Made by a program: the position numbers and the translations under genes. The notes beneath the pieces are model-generated. The model was not told where the DNA came from. It did not search any database and worked only from the letters and a program-made list of their open reading frames with translations. DNA of 64,000 nt from Arthrobacter agilis (GTDB lineage: Bacteria; Actinomycetota; Actinomycetes; Actinomycetales; Micrococcaceae), in assembly GCF_006494655.1 (NCBI RefSeq), contig NZ_VHIM01000008.1:1-64000 (forward strand), in the 5' to 3' direction. Positions 50,348 to 58,399 of the stretch are shown piece by piece. How positions within the stretch are numbered: the first letter of the stretch is position 1; the number at the start of each line of letters is the position of its first letter.

Positions 50348-51847
50348 TCAGCCCGGGCCCGCATCGTTCTCGCCGGACTGCTTGTCCGATTGTTCTTCAC
50401 GGACGATTCGTCCGGCCTGCCAGTAGCTGTTCCTTCGCGCCTTACCGGCCCGGCCGGTATTTTCAGGGGCACGGAACCAGGGAATGCCCCGTCGTGTCTC
50501 GACGGCCCACGCGCCCTGATGGATGACGTGGTGATGTCTCGAACACAGCAGCACTCCGTTGCCGATGCTCGTTCGTCCGCCTCGGGACCACGGATTGACG
50601 TGGTGGGCTTCGCACCAGCTGGCCGGGATGGAGCAGTCCGGGAAAGCGCAGCCCTTGTCCCTGGCGACGAGTGCCCGGCGCAGGTGCGGAGGAAAGAACC
50701 GTTGGGCTCGCCCGACGTCGAGAACCTGACCTGCGCTGCCGAGTACGAGAGGGATGAGGTCGGCATCGCACGCCATCCGCCTGATCGTCCTGGCGCTGAG
50801 CTGGCCGGAGAAGATGCCATGCCCGGCCTGATGGACATGGCCGGCACTCTGGATATCACTGATCAGGTCCTTGTAGTCGATCGTCACCATCACCTGGGGG
50901 CGATGACCGCCGGTAGCGGGGAGGGCCGCCGTGGTCAGGGCGATCCTGCAGGCTGTGACAAGGCCGTCGAGAAGTGCCTGAGCCCTCGTCGGCCCCTCCG
51001 GATCACCGACGGACATCTTCACGCGGCCCGGGCCACCACCAGCGGCGGCATCGGAATCGAGGGGGCGGGTCGTCCCGATGCGAGGGTTCGCGGTGGCGTT
51101 CATGACGGTGGCCAGGTGCTCGAACTGCTCGTCGGTCGCGCCGATCTCCAGCATGTGCAGCCCGTGGCGTCGGCCCCTGAGGAAGACGCCCTGTCGTGCG
51201 CGCAGCACCTTTTCGGAGGGTTCCTGGCCATCCTGATCGAGGACGCTCTCCCACCGTCGGGCGAGCACCCGGAGGATGTCCTCGTCGGATTCCACGGCCT
51301 GCCTTGTGAGGTGACACTCCATCGATTCGAGCTGCTGCGGGGTCGCGAACGACCGCACCCGCTGCAGCGCCTGGCAGACGACGGTCGCGGCCCGGCCACT
51401 GACGACTCAGGCGCCTGCTGCGGCACCCAGAGTCTCCAGGCGGGGCGGCACGGGGGCGCCGGTCGGAGACACGGTCGGCAGCAGCACCTCGGCGAGATCC
51501 AGCCTACGTCTGGCTTCGGCCCGGCTGATGCCCAGGGTCGCGCGCAGGAAGTCCGCGCAGTCCCGGAAGCCAAGGCTCGTCGATGCACCCCGCACCGCAG
51601 TCTCACCAGGCCCGGATTCCTGCTGGGCGGAAGCGACGAGATCCTCGGCCAGCCGGGCTGCTCGAATCTGCAGCTGGTCGACGATCTTCGAGGCCCGTTC
51701 GACGTCGAGGACGAATTGCAGCGCCTCCGGCTCGGACATGAGGAGGTCGTCGCGGCTCGCCTGACGGCTGCATTCGGCGAGCGCGACGCAGGCCGAGTCT
51801 GCTGAACCCGGTGTCCGGACGGAGCTCTCGATCGGGGAGATGGCCAT
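50348..51847 (-). pseudogene. DUF222/HNH (13E12-type) endonuclease gene broken by an in-frame TGA
   Basis: Two pieces lie in the same frame. The first, 51847-51407, encodes 146 residues of the DUF222 domain (MAISPIESSV... SRAEARRRLDLAEVLLPT) and ends at TGA (TCA at 51407-51409). The next codons continue as VVSGRAATVVCQALQR into a 336-residue frame that ends at 50348 with the HNH nuclease (CAFPDCSIPASWCEAHH, GNGVLLCSRHHHVIH). A single nonsense codon therefore splits one typical 500-residue protein. A GTG at 51358 could start the second half alone. These proteins are multicopy in actinobacteria and have no settled function. Several mycobacterial copies respond to DNA damage. Confidence 0.82.
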
Positions 51848-51860
51848 ACACCAATTTTAT

Positions 51861-51874
51861 CGAACATATGTACT
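51861..51874 (-). promoter_or_regulatory. LexA-like box before the DUF222/HNH gene
   Basis: CGAACATATGTACT differs from the palindromic LexA consensus (CGAAC-N4-GTTCG) in the distal half-site (GTACT instead of GTTCG). It lies about 14-27 bases before the minus-strand ATG, next to the AT-rich TTTTATCG. SOS control of 13E12-type genes is known in mycobacteria. Confidence 0.55.
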
Positions 51875-51965
51875 ATTCGCTCGTCTGTAGGAGATTGTGG
51901 AGGACAAGTCGGTTCCTCCTGTCCACAGAGGCGTACGGGTGTGGGTCCCGGCATCCAGGCGCCGA

Positions 51966-52108
51966 CGTCGGGCCGACCGCCGAAGGGCCCCGGTGTCGTG
52001 CCGCCCACTTCGAGGCGCCGGTGTCGTACCGACCGCGTCCAGGCACAAGTGTCGTACCGACCGCCGAAGGGCGCCGGCGTCGTGCTGACCGCCGGCCGGC
52101 CCGGGTGG
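51966..52108. repeat. 28-base tandem repeat, about five units
   Basis: Units start CGTRCYGMCC at 51997, 52025, 52053 and 52081 (exact 28-base spacing), with a 31-base first unit at 51966. The best-kept unit contains CGTACCGACCGCCGAAGGGC. Units 1 and 4 are most alike. It lies in non-coding DNA; the stretch is open on the minus strand only as shadow. Confidence 0.82.
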
Positions 52109-52138
52109 CGGTTCTGGTACACGCGGGACAGCCCCGAC

Positions 52139-52144
52139 TAGTGT
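52139..52144 (+). promoter_or_regulatory. -10 box TAGTGT six bases before the Eis-like gene
   Basis: TAGTGT, GGTCGG, then GTG at 52151; leaderless arrangement. Confidence 0.55.
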
Positions 52145-52150
52145 GGTCGG

Positions 52151-53452
52151 GTGAGCTACGACACCGCACCGGACCTGCACACCGAGATCTTCACGCCTGC
52201 GGCAGATGAGGACGCCACGGCGGACGGCCGCTTCACCAAGTGGCTCGATGCCGAGGGGATCGGATTCCACGAGGGCACCTTCGATCCCGAGGACATCCCG
52301 ACGTACCTTGCGGCGTACCGGGCGGACCAGCGAGTGCTCTGGGGCGTCCACGACCGCGCCCAGCCAGCCGAAGCCCTCGGTGCGGACCACCCCGTGGCCA
52401 CCTACGGCACCATGGTGCATTCGCTCAATGTGGGAGCGGGACTGGTCGAGGCCCACCAGATCACGGCGGTCACGGTGCGGTCGAGCCACCGGCGCAACGG
52501 CATCCTGCGCTCCATGATGACGAGGGACCTCGGTGAGGCGGCGGAACGGGGGCTCCCGCTGGCCATCCTGACCGCATCCGAGGCCACGATCTACGGTCGT
52601 TTCGGGTTCGGCTGCGCGACCTTCACGCAGAGTGTCGAGGTGGATGTCCGTGAGCGGTTCGAGGTGACCGCACCGCGAACAGGCACGACGACGCTCGTGG
52701 CCCGGGAGCACGCCGTCCGTCTCGCCCAGCAGATCTTCGACGGCTTCCACGCCTCGACCTTCGGTTCAGTCGACCGTCAGTACGCCTACCCGCGCCGCGC
52801 CTCGGGCGAGTGGGGAAGGGAGCGGCCCATCGAGGACCGCAACGTCCGGTTCGCAGTGCACTACGACGCGACGGGTACACCGGCCGGGTACGTCTCCTAC
52901 CGCTTCGCCGGCTGGGAGACCACGCCCTACACCATGAAGATCGTCGATCTCGTGGCCTCCACACCCTCCGCCTACCTCGAGCTGTGGCGCTATCTCGGGT
53001 CGCTCGACCTCGTTCAGGTGGTCACATGGGATGGGGCCCGACGCGACGACGCGCTGCCCTGGTCGCTCCGCGACAGGCGGTGCTACAGCGTCAAGGGGAC
53101 GGACGACGTCCTCTGGGTCCGCATGCTCGACGTACCGGCAGCACTCGGGGCGCGGTCCTACCGGGGCAGCGGCCGCATCGTCCTGGACGTGCTGGACCCG
53201 CTCGGGATCGCCGGCGGCTCCTTCGTCCTGACCGTCGTCGACGGCGTGGCGCAGGTCGAGCACGTGGACACTGCCGCCGCGCCCGACGCGACGCTCACCG
53301 TGAACGCGCTCGGATCGCTGTACCTCGGGGGAGTCCAGGCTTCCGCGCTCGCCGCGGCCGGTGCTCTGACCGCACACGCGGACGACGCCGTCGACCTGCT
53401 CGACACGCTGTTCGGACTGCCGCAGGAACCGTACTGCATCACGCATTTCTGA
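52151..53452 (+). CDS. Eis-family GNAT N-acetyltransferase
   Basis: A 433-residue protein with the three-part Eis build: an N-terminal GNAT domain (VTVRSSHRRNGILRSMM is the acetyl-CoA loop, IYGRFGFGCAT follows), a second degenerate GNAT fold, and an SCP2-like C-terminal domain (GRIVLDVLDPLGIAGGSF, TLTVNALGSLYLGG). The chain ends in YCITHF. In M. tuberculosis Eis the C-terminal carboxylate on Phe takes part in catalysis, so the ending is meaningful. Eis acetylates aminoglycosides and protein lysines in mycobacteria. The natural substrate here is unknown. Confidence 0.88.
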   Translation: MSYDTAPDLHTEIFTPAADEDATADGRFTKWLDAEGIGFHEGTFDPEDIPTYLAAYRADQRVLWGVHDRAQPAEALGADHPVATYGTMVHSLNVGAGLVEAHQITAVTVRSSHRRNGILRSMMTRDLGEAAERGLPLAILTASEATIYGRFGFGCATFTQSVEVDVRERFEVTAPRTGTTTLVAREHAVRLAQQIFDGFHASTFGSVDRQYAYPRRASGEWGRERPIEDRNVRFAVHYDATGTPAGYVSYRFAGWETTPYTMKIVDLVASTPSAYLELWRYLGSLDLVQVVTWDGARRDDALPWSLRDRRCYSVKGTDDVLWVRMLDVPAALGARSYRGSGRIVLDVLDPLGIAGGSFVLTVVDGVAQVEHVDTAAAPDATLTVNALGSLYLGGVQASALAAAGALTAHADDAVDLLDTLFGLPQEPYCITHF

Positions 53453-53520
53453 CACTCCGATGCTGCTCCGTCGCGGCTCGCCCGCCGCGTGCGGCATGGC
53501 GCGGAAATCCGCGATGTGCT

Positions 53521-53549
53521 TTGACGGTGTCAGGGGCCGAGGCTAGACT
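53521..53549 (+). promoter_or_regulatory. rpsA promoter, TTGACG - 17 bp - TAGACT
   Basis: TTGACG at 53521-53526 and TAGACT at 53544-53549 have the ideal 17-base spacing. This is the best housekeeping-sigma promoter in the window. It gives an rpsA leader of about 190 bases, whose 53560-53745 part holds no recognised element. Confidence 0.8.
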
Positions 53550-53745
53550 AGGGAGGCGCGTAGTGCGCTCGTGCGGGTTCCGGTGCAAGCCGACGTCCTC
53601 TGCAGGGCACTACCACTCGTGAATCTTCCGAGATTCTGTCCATTTCGTCCACATCCGGACAGACGGACCCACGCCCGGCCCCGCTGGAACCGTGGTGTTC
53701 GCCATGACCGGAACACTTCATCATCCACAACGGAGTCCCAACTAC

Positions 53746-55218
53746 ATGACCATCACCACCACCGAGAAGCAAGGTGCCCCGCAGGTCGCGATCAACGACA
53801 TCGGCACCGCTGAGGACTTCCTCGCAGCTATCGACGCGACCATCAAGTACTTCAACGACGGCGATCTCGTCGAGGGTACCGTCGTCAAGGTCGATCGCGA
53901 CGAGGTCCTGCTCGACATCGGTTACAAGACCGAGGGTGTCATTCCTTCCCGCGAGCTTTCCATCAAGCACGACGTCGATCCCGGGGACGTCGTCTCCGTG
54001 GGCGATCAGGTCGAGGCCCTGGTGCTCACCAAGGAAGACAAAGAAGGCCGACTGATCCTCTCCAAGAAGCGGGCTCAGTACGAGCGCGCCTGGGGTGACA
54101 TCGAGAAGGTCAAGGAAGAGGACGGCGTCGTCACCGGCACCGTCATCGAGGTGGTCAAGGGTGGTCTCATCCTCGACATCGGCCTGCGCGGCTTCCTGCC
54201 CGCGTCCCTCGTCGAGATGCGTCGCGTCCGCGACCTGGCACCGTACATCGGCCAGCAGATCGAAGCGAAGATCATCGAGCTCGACAAGAACCGCAACAAC
54301 GTCGTGCTGTCGCGTCGTGCGTGGCTCGAGCAGACCCAGTCCGAGGTGCGCTCGACGTTCCTCAACAAGCTGGAGAAGGGCCAGGTCCGCCCGGGCGTCG
54401 TCTCCTCGATCGTCAACTTCGGTGCATTCGTGGACCTCGGTGGCGTCGACGGTCTCGTCCACGTCTCCGAGCTGTCCTGGAAGCACATCGACCACCCGTC
54501 CGAGGTTGTCGAGGTCGGCCAGGAAGTCACCGTCGAGGTTCTCGAGGTCGACCTGGACCGCGAGCGTGTCTCGCTCTCCCTCAAGGCCACGCAGGAAGAT
54601 CCCTGGCAGACCTTCGCCCGCACGCACGCGCTGGGCCAGGTTGTCCCGGGTAAGGTCACCAAGCTGGTTCCGTTCGGCGCGTTCGTTCGCGTCGAGGACG
54701 GCATCGAGGGCCTGGTCCACATCTCGGAGCTGGCAGTCCGCCACGTCGAACTCGCAGAGCAGGTCGTCTCGGTCGGCGACGAGCTCTTCGTCAAGGTCAT
54801 CGACATCGACCTCGAGCGCCGCCGGATCTCCCTCAGCCTCAAGCAGGCCAACGAGGGCGTCGACGCGGACAGCACCGAGTTCGATCCCGCGCTCTACGGC
54901 ATGGCCGCCGAGTACGACGAAGAGGGCAACTACAAGTACCCCGAGGGCTTCGACCCCGAGTCGAACGAATGGCTCGAGGGCTACGAGACGCAGCGTGCTG
55001 CCTGGGAAGCCCAGTACGCCGAGGCACAGTCCCGCTGGGAATCGCACAAGAAGCAGGTCGTGCAGCACGCGTCCGACGACGCCGCTGCCGCGAGCGAGCC
55101 GGCCGAGTCCACCTCGACCAGCTACTCGTCCGACCCCGTGGTCACGGACTCCGGTTCGGGAACCCTCGCGTCCGACGAGGCACTCGCAGCACTCCGCGAG
55201 AAGCTGACCGGGGCGTAA
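53746..55218 (+). CDS. rpsA: RpsA, 30S ribosomal protein S1
   Basis: S1 helps mRNA bind the ribosome. It has 490 residues from ATG 53746 (MTITTTEKQGAPQ). Four S1 (OB-fold) domains are seen: near 35-105 (GDLVEGTVVKVDRDEVLLDI), 120-190, 205-275 (GQVRPGVVSSIVNFGAFVDL) and 290-360 (GQVVPGKVTKLVPFGAFVRV). A long acidic tail rich in Tyr, Glu, Ala and Ser follows. Four domains rather than six is normal for actinobacteria. The upstream in-frame ATG at 53704 is less likely. Confidence 0.96.
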   Translation: MTITTTEKQGAPQVAINDIGTAEDFLAAIDATIKYFNDGDLVEGTVVKVDRDEVLLDIGYKTEGVIPSRELSIKHDVDPGDVVSVGDQVEALVLTKEDKEGRLILSKKRAQYERAWGDIEKVKEEDGVVTGTVIEVVKGGLILDIGLRGFLPASLVEMRRVRDLAPYIGQQIEAKIIELDKNRNNVVLSRRAWLEQTQSEVRSTFLNKLEKGQVRPGVVSSIVNFGAFVDLGGVDGLVHVSELSWKHIDHPSEVVEVGQEVTVEVLEVDLDRERVSLSLKATQEDPWQTFARTHALGQVVPGKVTKLVPFGAFVRVEDGIEGLVHISELAVRHVELAEQVVSVGDELFVKVIDIDLERRRISLSLKQANEGVDADSTEFDPALYGMAAEYDEEGNYKYPEGFDPESNEWLEGYETQRAAWEAQYAEAQSRWESHKKQVVQHASDDAAAASEPAESTSTSYSSDPVVTDSGSGTLASDEALAALREKLTGA

Positions 55219-55236
55219 GCCACCTCAGCATCGTCG

Positions 55237-55268
55237 AAAAGGCCCTCATCTTCGGATGGGGGCCTTTT
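55237..55268 (+). terminator. rpsA intrinsic terminator
   Basis: AAAAGGCC (55237-55244) pairs with GGCCTTTT (55261-55268), with inner CATC/GATG and a TTCG tetraloop. A classic hairpin ending in a T run. Confidence 0.92.
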
Positions 55269-55304
55269 GCGTGTCGGGGCGAGCACTGATGCCCGTGCAC
55301 GGCC

Positions 55305-55400
55305 GACTCGGGAAGACCGGGAGTGCGCGGCGGGCTCGGGGAGACCGGGTGTGTGCGGCGTGTGCGTGGCGGGCTCGGGGAGACCGGGTGTGCGCGGCGG
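55305..55400. repeat. degenerate tandem repeat of 28-39 bases
   Basis: Three units beginning GACTCGGG/GCTCGGGG and containing AGACCGGG start at 55305, 55334 and 55373. The middle unit carries an extra GTGTGCGTGGCG stretch. It lies between the rpsA terminator and the methyltransferase stop; non-coding. Confidence 0.72.
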
Positions 55401-55402
55401 GT

Positions 55403-56557
55403 CTATCGCCTGGTCGAGACCGTCACGGTGAAGCGGCTGGTGCGGTCGAGTTGGCGGGTCGGTCCGATGGTGCGCTCGAGGACCGGCCGGTAGCGGAGGT
55501 GGCTGTTCCACACCGTCCAGAGTTCGCCACCCGGAGCGAGGACCCTCGCGCAGGCATCGAACAGACGGTGGGCGGTTCCTTCGTGGACCGTGCTGCCGAT
55601 GTGGAACGGAGGGTTGAGGACGATCACCTGCGCGGATGCGTCCGGTACGGCCGAGAGCGCGTCATCCCTGTCGACGGCCACGCGGTCCGCGACGCCGTTC
55701 GCCAGCGCCGTGGCGCGTGTGGAGGCGACGGCGGAGGCGGACTGGTCGGTGGCGTGTATCCGCACGTCCGGTCGACCGAGGGCCAGGTACGTCGCAATGG
55801 CTCCGTTGCCGCAGCCGAGATCGACGATGTCGGCGTTCCTGCCGGCACTGCCCGCCGGTCGCTGCTCGATACCCCGCAGGTGGGGCAGGAGCAGGCGGGT
55901 CCCGGGATCGAGCGACGCGCCGCCGAAGGTCGCCGCGAAGGCATGCAGTTCGAGCGGGCGCTCCAGGCCGACGTCGTAGCGTGCGGTGCTCGGACCGGAG
56001 GAGGCGGTGACGGGGTGCGGCTCCGCTGCGACGAGCACCCGGGACTTCTGCCGGGCGAGGCTGGCGGTGACCGAGCCGAAGGACCTGGCGAGGACGGCAT
56101 TCATCGACACTGACATGTGCTTGAGCCGCCCTGCGGCGAGGACCTGCACGTCCGGCTGGGCATGGGCTGAGATGAGGCGGGCCTGTTCGTCGAGTTCGTC
56201 GAGTGAACGGGGAAGCCGCATCAGCACGGTGGTGACGCCATCGAACAGTTCGGGTCCCAGCGCGCAGGAGCGATATGCTCCGGCCAGGTGCAGGTCGGCG
56301 GCATTCGCGGCGAGCGCGCGTTCATTGACCAGCCCGTCCTGGAATGCCCGGACCTCCCGACCCGAGGCGGCCGCGGCGCCGAGCGTGAGCGCTCCGTAGG
56401 AGTCGTTGAGGGTTACGATGCGCCCGGGTCGTCGCAGCGCCTCCGCGGCGAGATCGAGCAGCAGGCGGTCCGCGGCATCCACGGCCACCAGTTCCGGAGC
56501 TTCGACGTCGGGCCGGCGGCGGAGGAGATCGAGGTTCAGCGGTGTCACCCGCTCCAT
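55403..56557 (-). CDS. class I SAM methyltransferase, RsmC/RlmG-like
   Basis: A 384-residue protein with the duplicated Rossmann architecture of RsmC/RlmG guanine-N2 rRNA methyltransferases. The N-terminal degenerate half (about 1-190) is followed by a catalytic half with motif I IVDLGCGNGAIATYLAL, the acidic loop IHATDQSASAV and the catalytic VLNPPFHIG (NPPF). The target base in 16S or 23S rRNA cannot be assigned from sequence. The GTG-type frame start at 56557 (MERVTPLNLDLLRRR) is well placed. It is a single gene with no clear operon partner. Confidence 0.87.
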   Translation of the reverse strand: MERVTPLNLDLLRRRPDVEAPELVAVDAADRLLLDLAAEALRRPGRIVTLNDSYGALTLGAAAASGREVRAFQDGLVNERALAANAADLHLAGAYRSCALGPELFDGVTTVLMRLPRSLDELDEQARLISAHAQPDVQVLAAGRLKHMSVSMNAVLARSFGSVTASLARQKSRVLVAAEPHPVTASSGPSTARYDVGLERPLELHAFAATFGGASLDPGTRLLLPHLRGIEQRPAGSAGRNADIVDLGCGNGAIATYLALGRPDVRIHATDQSASAVASTRATALANGVADRVAVDRDDALSAVPDASAQVIVLNPPFHIGSTVHEGTAHRLFDACARVLAPGGELWTVWNSHLRYRPVLERTIGPTRQLDRTSRFTVTVSTRR

Positions 56558-56596
56558 CCTAGGCGCCGAGGCGGTCGGACGGACCGGAACAGGGGC

Positions 56597-57016
56597 TCAC
56601 GACTCGCGCGGCCCGTCGTCGGCGTCGGTGCTGCCTGCATCGGCCTGCCCGTCGGTGTCGGTGAACAGCCAGTCGAGCGGTGTATCGGCGGCGGCGTCCT
56701 CGGGCCGCGCGGCCCGCGCCGGCACCGGGTTGTCCTCGGTGAGAGCCTCGCTGCCGCCGGCCGGGTCCGTGCTGTAGGGGGCCCGGGGAGGAGGCGGCAA
56801 CCGGTCGATCAGTTCGTTGGCTGCGTGCGCCAGCAGATCCCGCTGGAGGGGCGGAAGGGTGAAGGAGCCGTGGAGGTACGCCTCCACCTCGTACTCCCCG
56901 GCGTCCCCACCGAGACCGAAGTAGTGCAGCCACAGTTCGCTCGCCTCGATCTGGGCATGGCGGATCGCACGGAGGAGGTGCGTTCGCTGATATTCGTGAT
57001 CCGGCTGGTTCTCCAC
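56597..57016 (-). CDS. hypothetical protein
   Basis: 139 residues from a GTG at 57016. The N-terminal 75 residues are amphipathic (HLLRAIRHAQIEASELWLHYFGLGG, LPPLQRDLLAHAANELIDRL) and look folded. The rest is an acidic Ala/Asp/Pro-rich tail. No motif is recognised. It lies ten bases after the end of the GAF-ANTAR gene on the same strand and is probably co-transcribed with it, so a role in the same response is possible. Confidence 0.65.
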   Translation of the reverse strand: MENQPDHEYQRTHLLRAIRHAQIEASELWLHYFGLGGDAGEYEVEAYLHGSFTLPPLQRDLLAHAANELIDRLPPPPRAPYSTDPAGGSEALTEDNPVPARAARPEDAAADTPLDWLFTDTDGQADAGSTDADDGPRES

Positions 57017-57026
57017 GGGCTAGGCC

Positions 57027-57746
57027 TTAGTGCGAGCTACCGGCGGTGCCGTTGATGACGCTGAGGGCAACCGATCGTAGATCCATCGGCGTCGACGACG
57101 CCTCGGAGAGCATCCGCCGCATCGACCCCTCCGCGTCCAGTCCGTGACGCTCCATCAGGATGCCCCTCGCCGTGTGGATGAGGTCGCGTGTCCCGAGCGC
57201 TTCCTGCAGGGCCCGGTTGGCGGCGGCAGGGGCGCTCTCCGGCTGGGCACTGCCGAGAAGGGTGGCAGCGGGCGTCGCGAGCAGGATGAGTTGCTTGCGG
57301 TCCTGGGCGGAGAACGCCGCGGGCAGGGGCGAGTAGATCTTCAGCGCCCCGATACTCGTCCCGTCGTGGAGCAGCGCCGTACTCAGCGTGGAGCGCAGTG
57401 GGAGGTCCGCGACGGCCTGTCGCCACAACGGCCACCGCTCGTCCGCCTGGACGTCGTCGATCTGCACCGTCGATTCCGCCGCCCACGCGGTGAGGCAGGG
57501 ACCCTGCCCCAGTTCGTACTGCAGTTCGTCCGCAGCCGCCACGACGTCGTCGGTGTAGCCGGTGCTTCGCCGGCGTCCCTGGTCGTCCATCAGCGAGACG
57601 CCTGCGCCGAGGGAGCCCGGAATCGACTTCTTGATCGCTTCGGCGAGGTCCTCGACGGCCAGGCCTGCCTTCGCCTCCGTCAACAGGAGGCCCTTCAGTC
57701 TGGCGAAGACGACCGTCAGGTCTTCCATCGGTGAAGTCACAGTCAC
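57027..57746 (-). CDS. GAF and ANTAR domain protein (RNA-binding antiterminator type)
   Basis: A 239-residue protein: a GAF domain (about 20-165, with LGAGVSLMDDQGRRRSTGYTDD, LQYELGQGPCLTAW and GTSIGALKIYSP) followed by a C-terminal ANTAR domain (NRALQEALGTRDLIHTARGILMERHGLDAEG). GAF-ANTAR proteins sense a small ligand or redox state and act on hairpin RNA; the ligand is unknown. GTG 57746 is used, with ATG 57728 as alternative. This is the second ANTAR protein in the window besides PdtaR. Confidence 0.88.
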   Translation of the reverse strand: MTVTSPMEDLTVVFARLKGLLLTEAKAGLAVEDLAEAIKKSIPGSLGAGVSLMDDQGRRRSTGYTDDVVAAADELQYELGQGPCLTAWAAESTVQIDDVQADERWPLWRQAVADLPLRSTLSTALLHDGTSIGALKIYSPLPAAFSAQDRKQLILLATPAATLLGSAQPESAPAAANRALQEALGTRDLIHTARGILMERHGLDAEGSMRRMLSEASSTPMDLRSVALSVINGTAGSSH

Positions 57747-57990
57747 AGCCTCGGCAACGGGATCATGGCGATCGGGTACAAAGTATCAGGATACACAGCG
57801 GAGGCTTCTGGGTATCGCTCCAACCGGGACCGGCCAGGGCCTCGACAACAGGCTCGAAGGGCCGTCACGATCACGCGGGAAGAGGCGTTTGACAGGACGA
57901 CGACGGCGCGAGAACGTCCTTGCCGCCAGGGTCCCGCGCTCCCTAGGGTGGAATCACCAAGCGTATCGATCGACCTCAGGAGGACTCGCC

Positions 57991-58329
57991 ATGACCGGAT
58001 CGTCAGACCACGACGCCCTGCCGCTTCCCGACTACGACCACATACCCCTCGGTACCCTGCCGACGAGGATCACCGGGCTCGACGAGGCCGGTCTCCGGAC
58101 GCTGATCGACTACGAGGAAGCACATGGCGATCGTCTTCCCGTGAAGCTGGTCCTGCAGCAGCGGCTGGAGGCCGTCCGGGGCGGCGCGCGGGTGTCGGAG
58201 GCCGCAGGCACGTCGCGGCCCGAGGTGGCGCAGACATCCGGCGGCTCACCGGTCAGCCCGGCGACATCCGGCCCGCCCGTCAATCCGCCGTCCCAGGGAG
58301 TCCCGACCAACCCCGCCCAGCCGAGGTAG
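57991..58329 (+). CDS. conserved hypothetical protein with Pro/Ser-rich tail
   Basis: 112 residues from ATG 57991, with AGGAGG eight bases upstream. Residues 1-60 (ALPLPDYDHIPLGTLPTRI, TGLDEAGLRTLIDYEEAHGDR, LPVKLVLQQRLEAV) form a compact helical unit that I recognise as recurring in Micrococcaceae without a known function. The remainder is Ser/Pro/Gly-rich. No signal or membrane segment. It shares a bidirectional hairpin terminator with recQ. Confidence 0.72.
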   Translation: MTGSSDHDALPLPDYDHIPLGTLPTRITGLDEAGLRTLIDYEEAHGDRLPVKLVLQQRLEAVRGGARVSEAAGTSRPEVAQTSGGSPVSPATSGPPVNPPSQGVPTNPAQPR

Positions 58330-58360
58330 CCTGCGGCGGGTGCGAGTCGCGGGTACGAGT

Positions 58361-58399
58361 CGTAGCGGCGTGGGTCTGCCCGGGACCCGCGCCGCTACG
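58361..58399. terminator. bidirectional hairpin between the 57991 gene and recQ
   Basis: Bases 58361-58375 (CGTAGCGGCGTGGGT) pair with 58385-58399 (ACCCGCGCCGCTACG) through 15 base pairs with one G-T pair and a nine-base loop. The recQ stop codon lies within the distal arm. Confidence 0.8.

Larger units (their letters stand above)
51848..52150. other. 303-base region between the HNH pseudogene and the Eis-like gene
   Basis: No gene is seen. It contains a LexA-like box (51861-51874), an AT-rich promoter for the minus-strand gene, a 28-base tandem repeat (51966-52108) and the -10 of the Eis-like gene (52139-52144). Confidence 0.7.

Noticed and set aside
51966-52108. CRISPR array
   Set aside because: Units are contiguous 28-base repeats with no spacers and decay along their length; no cas genes are present.
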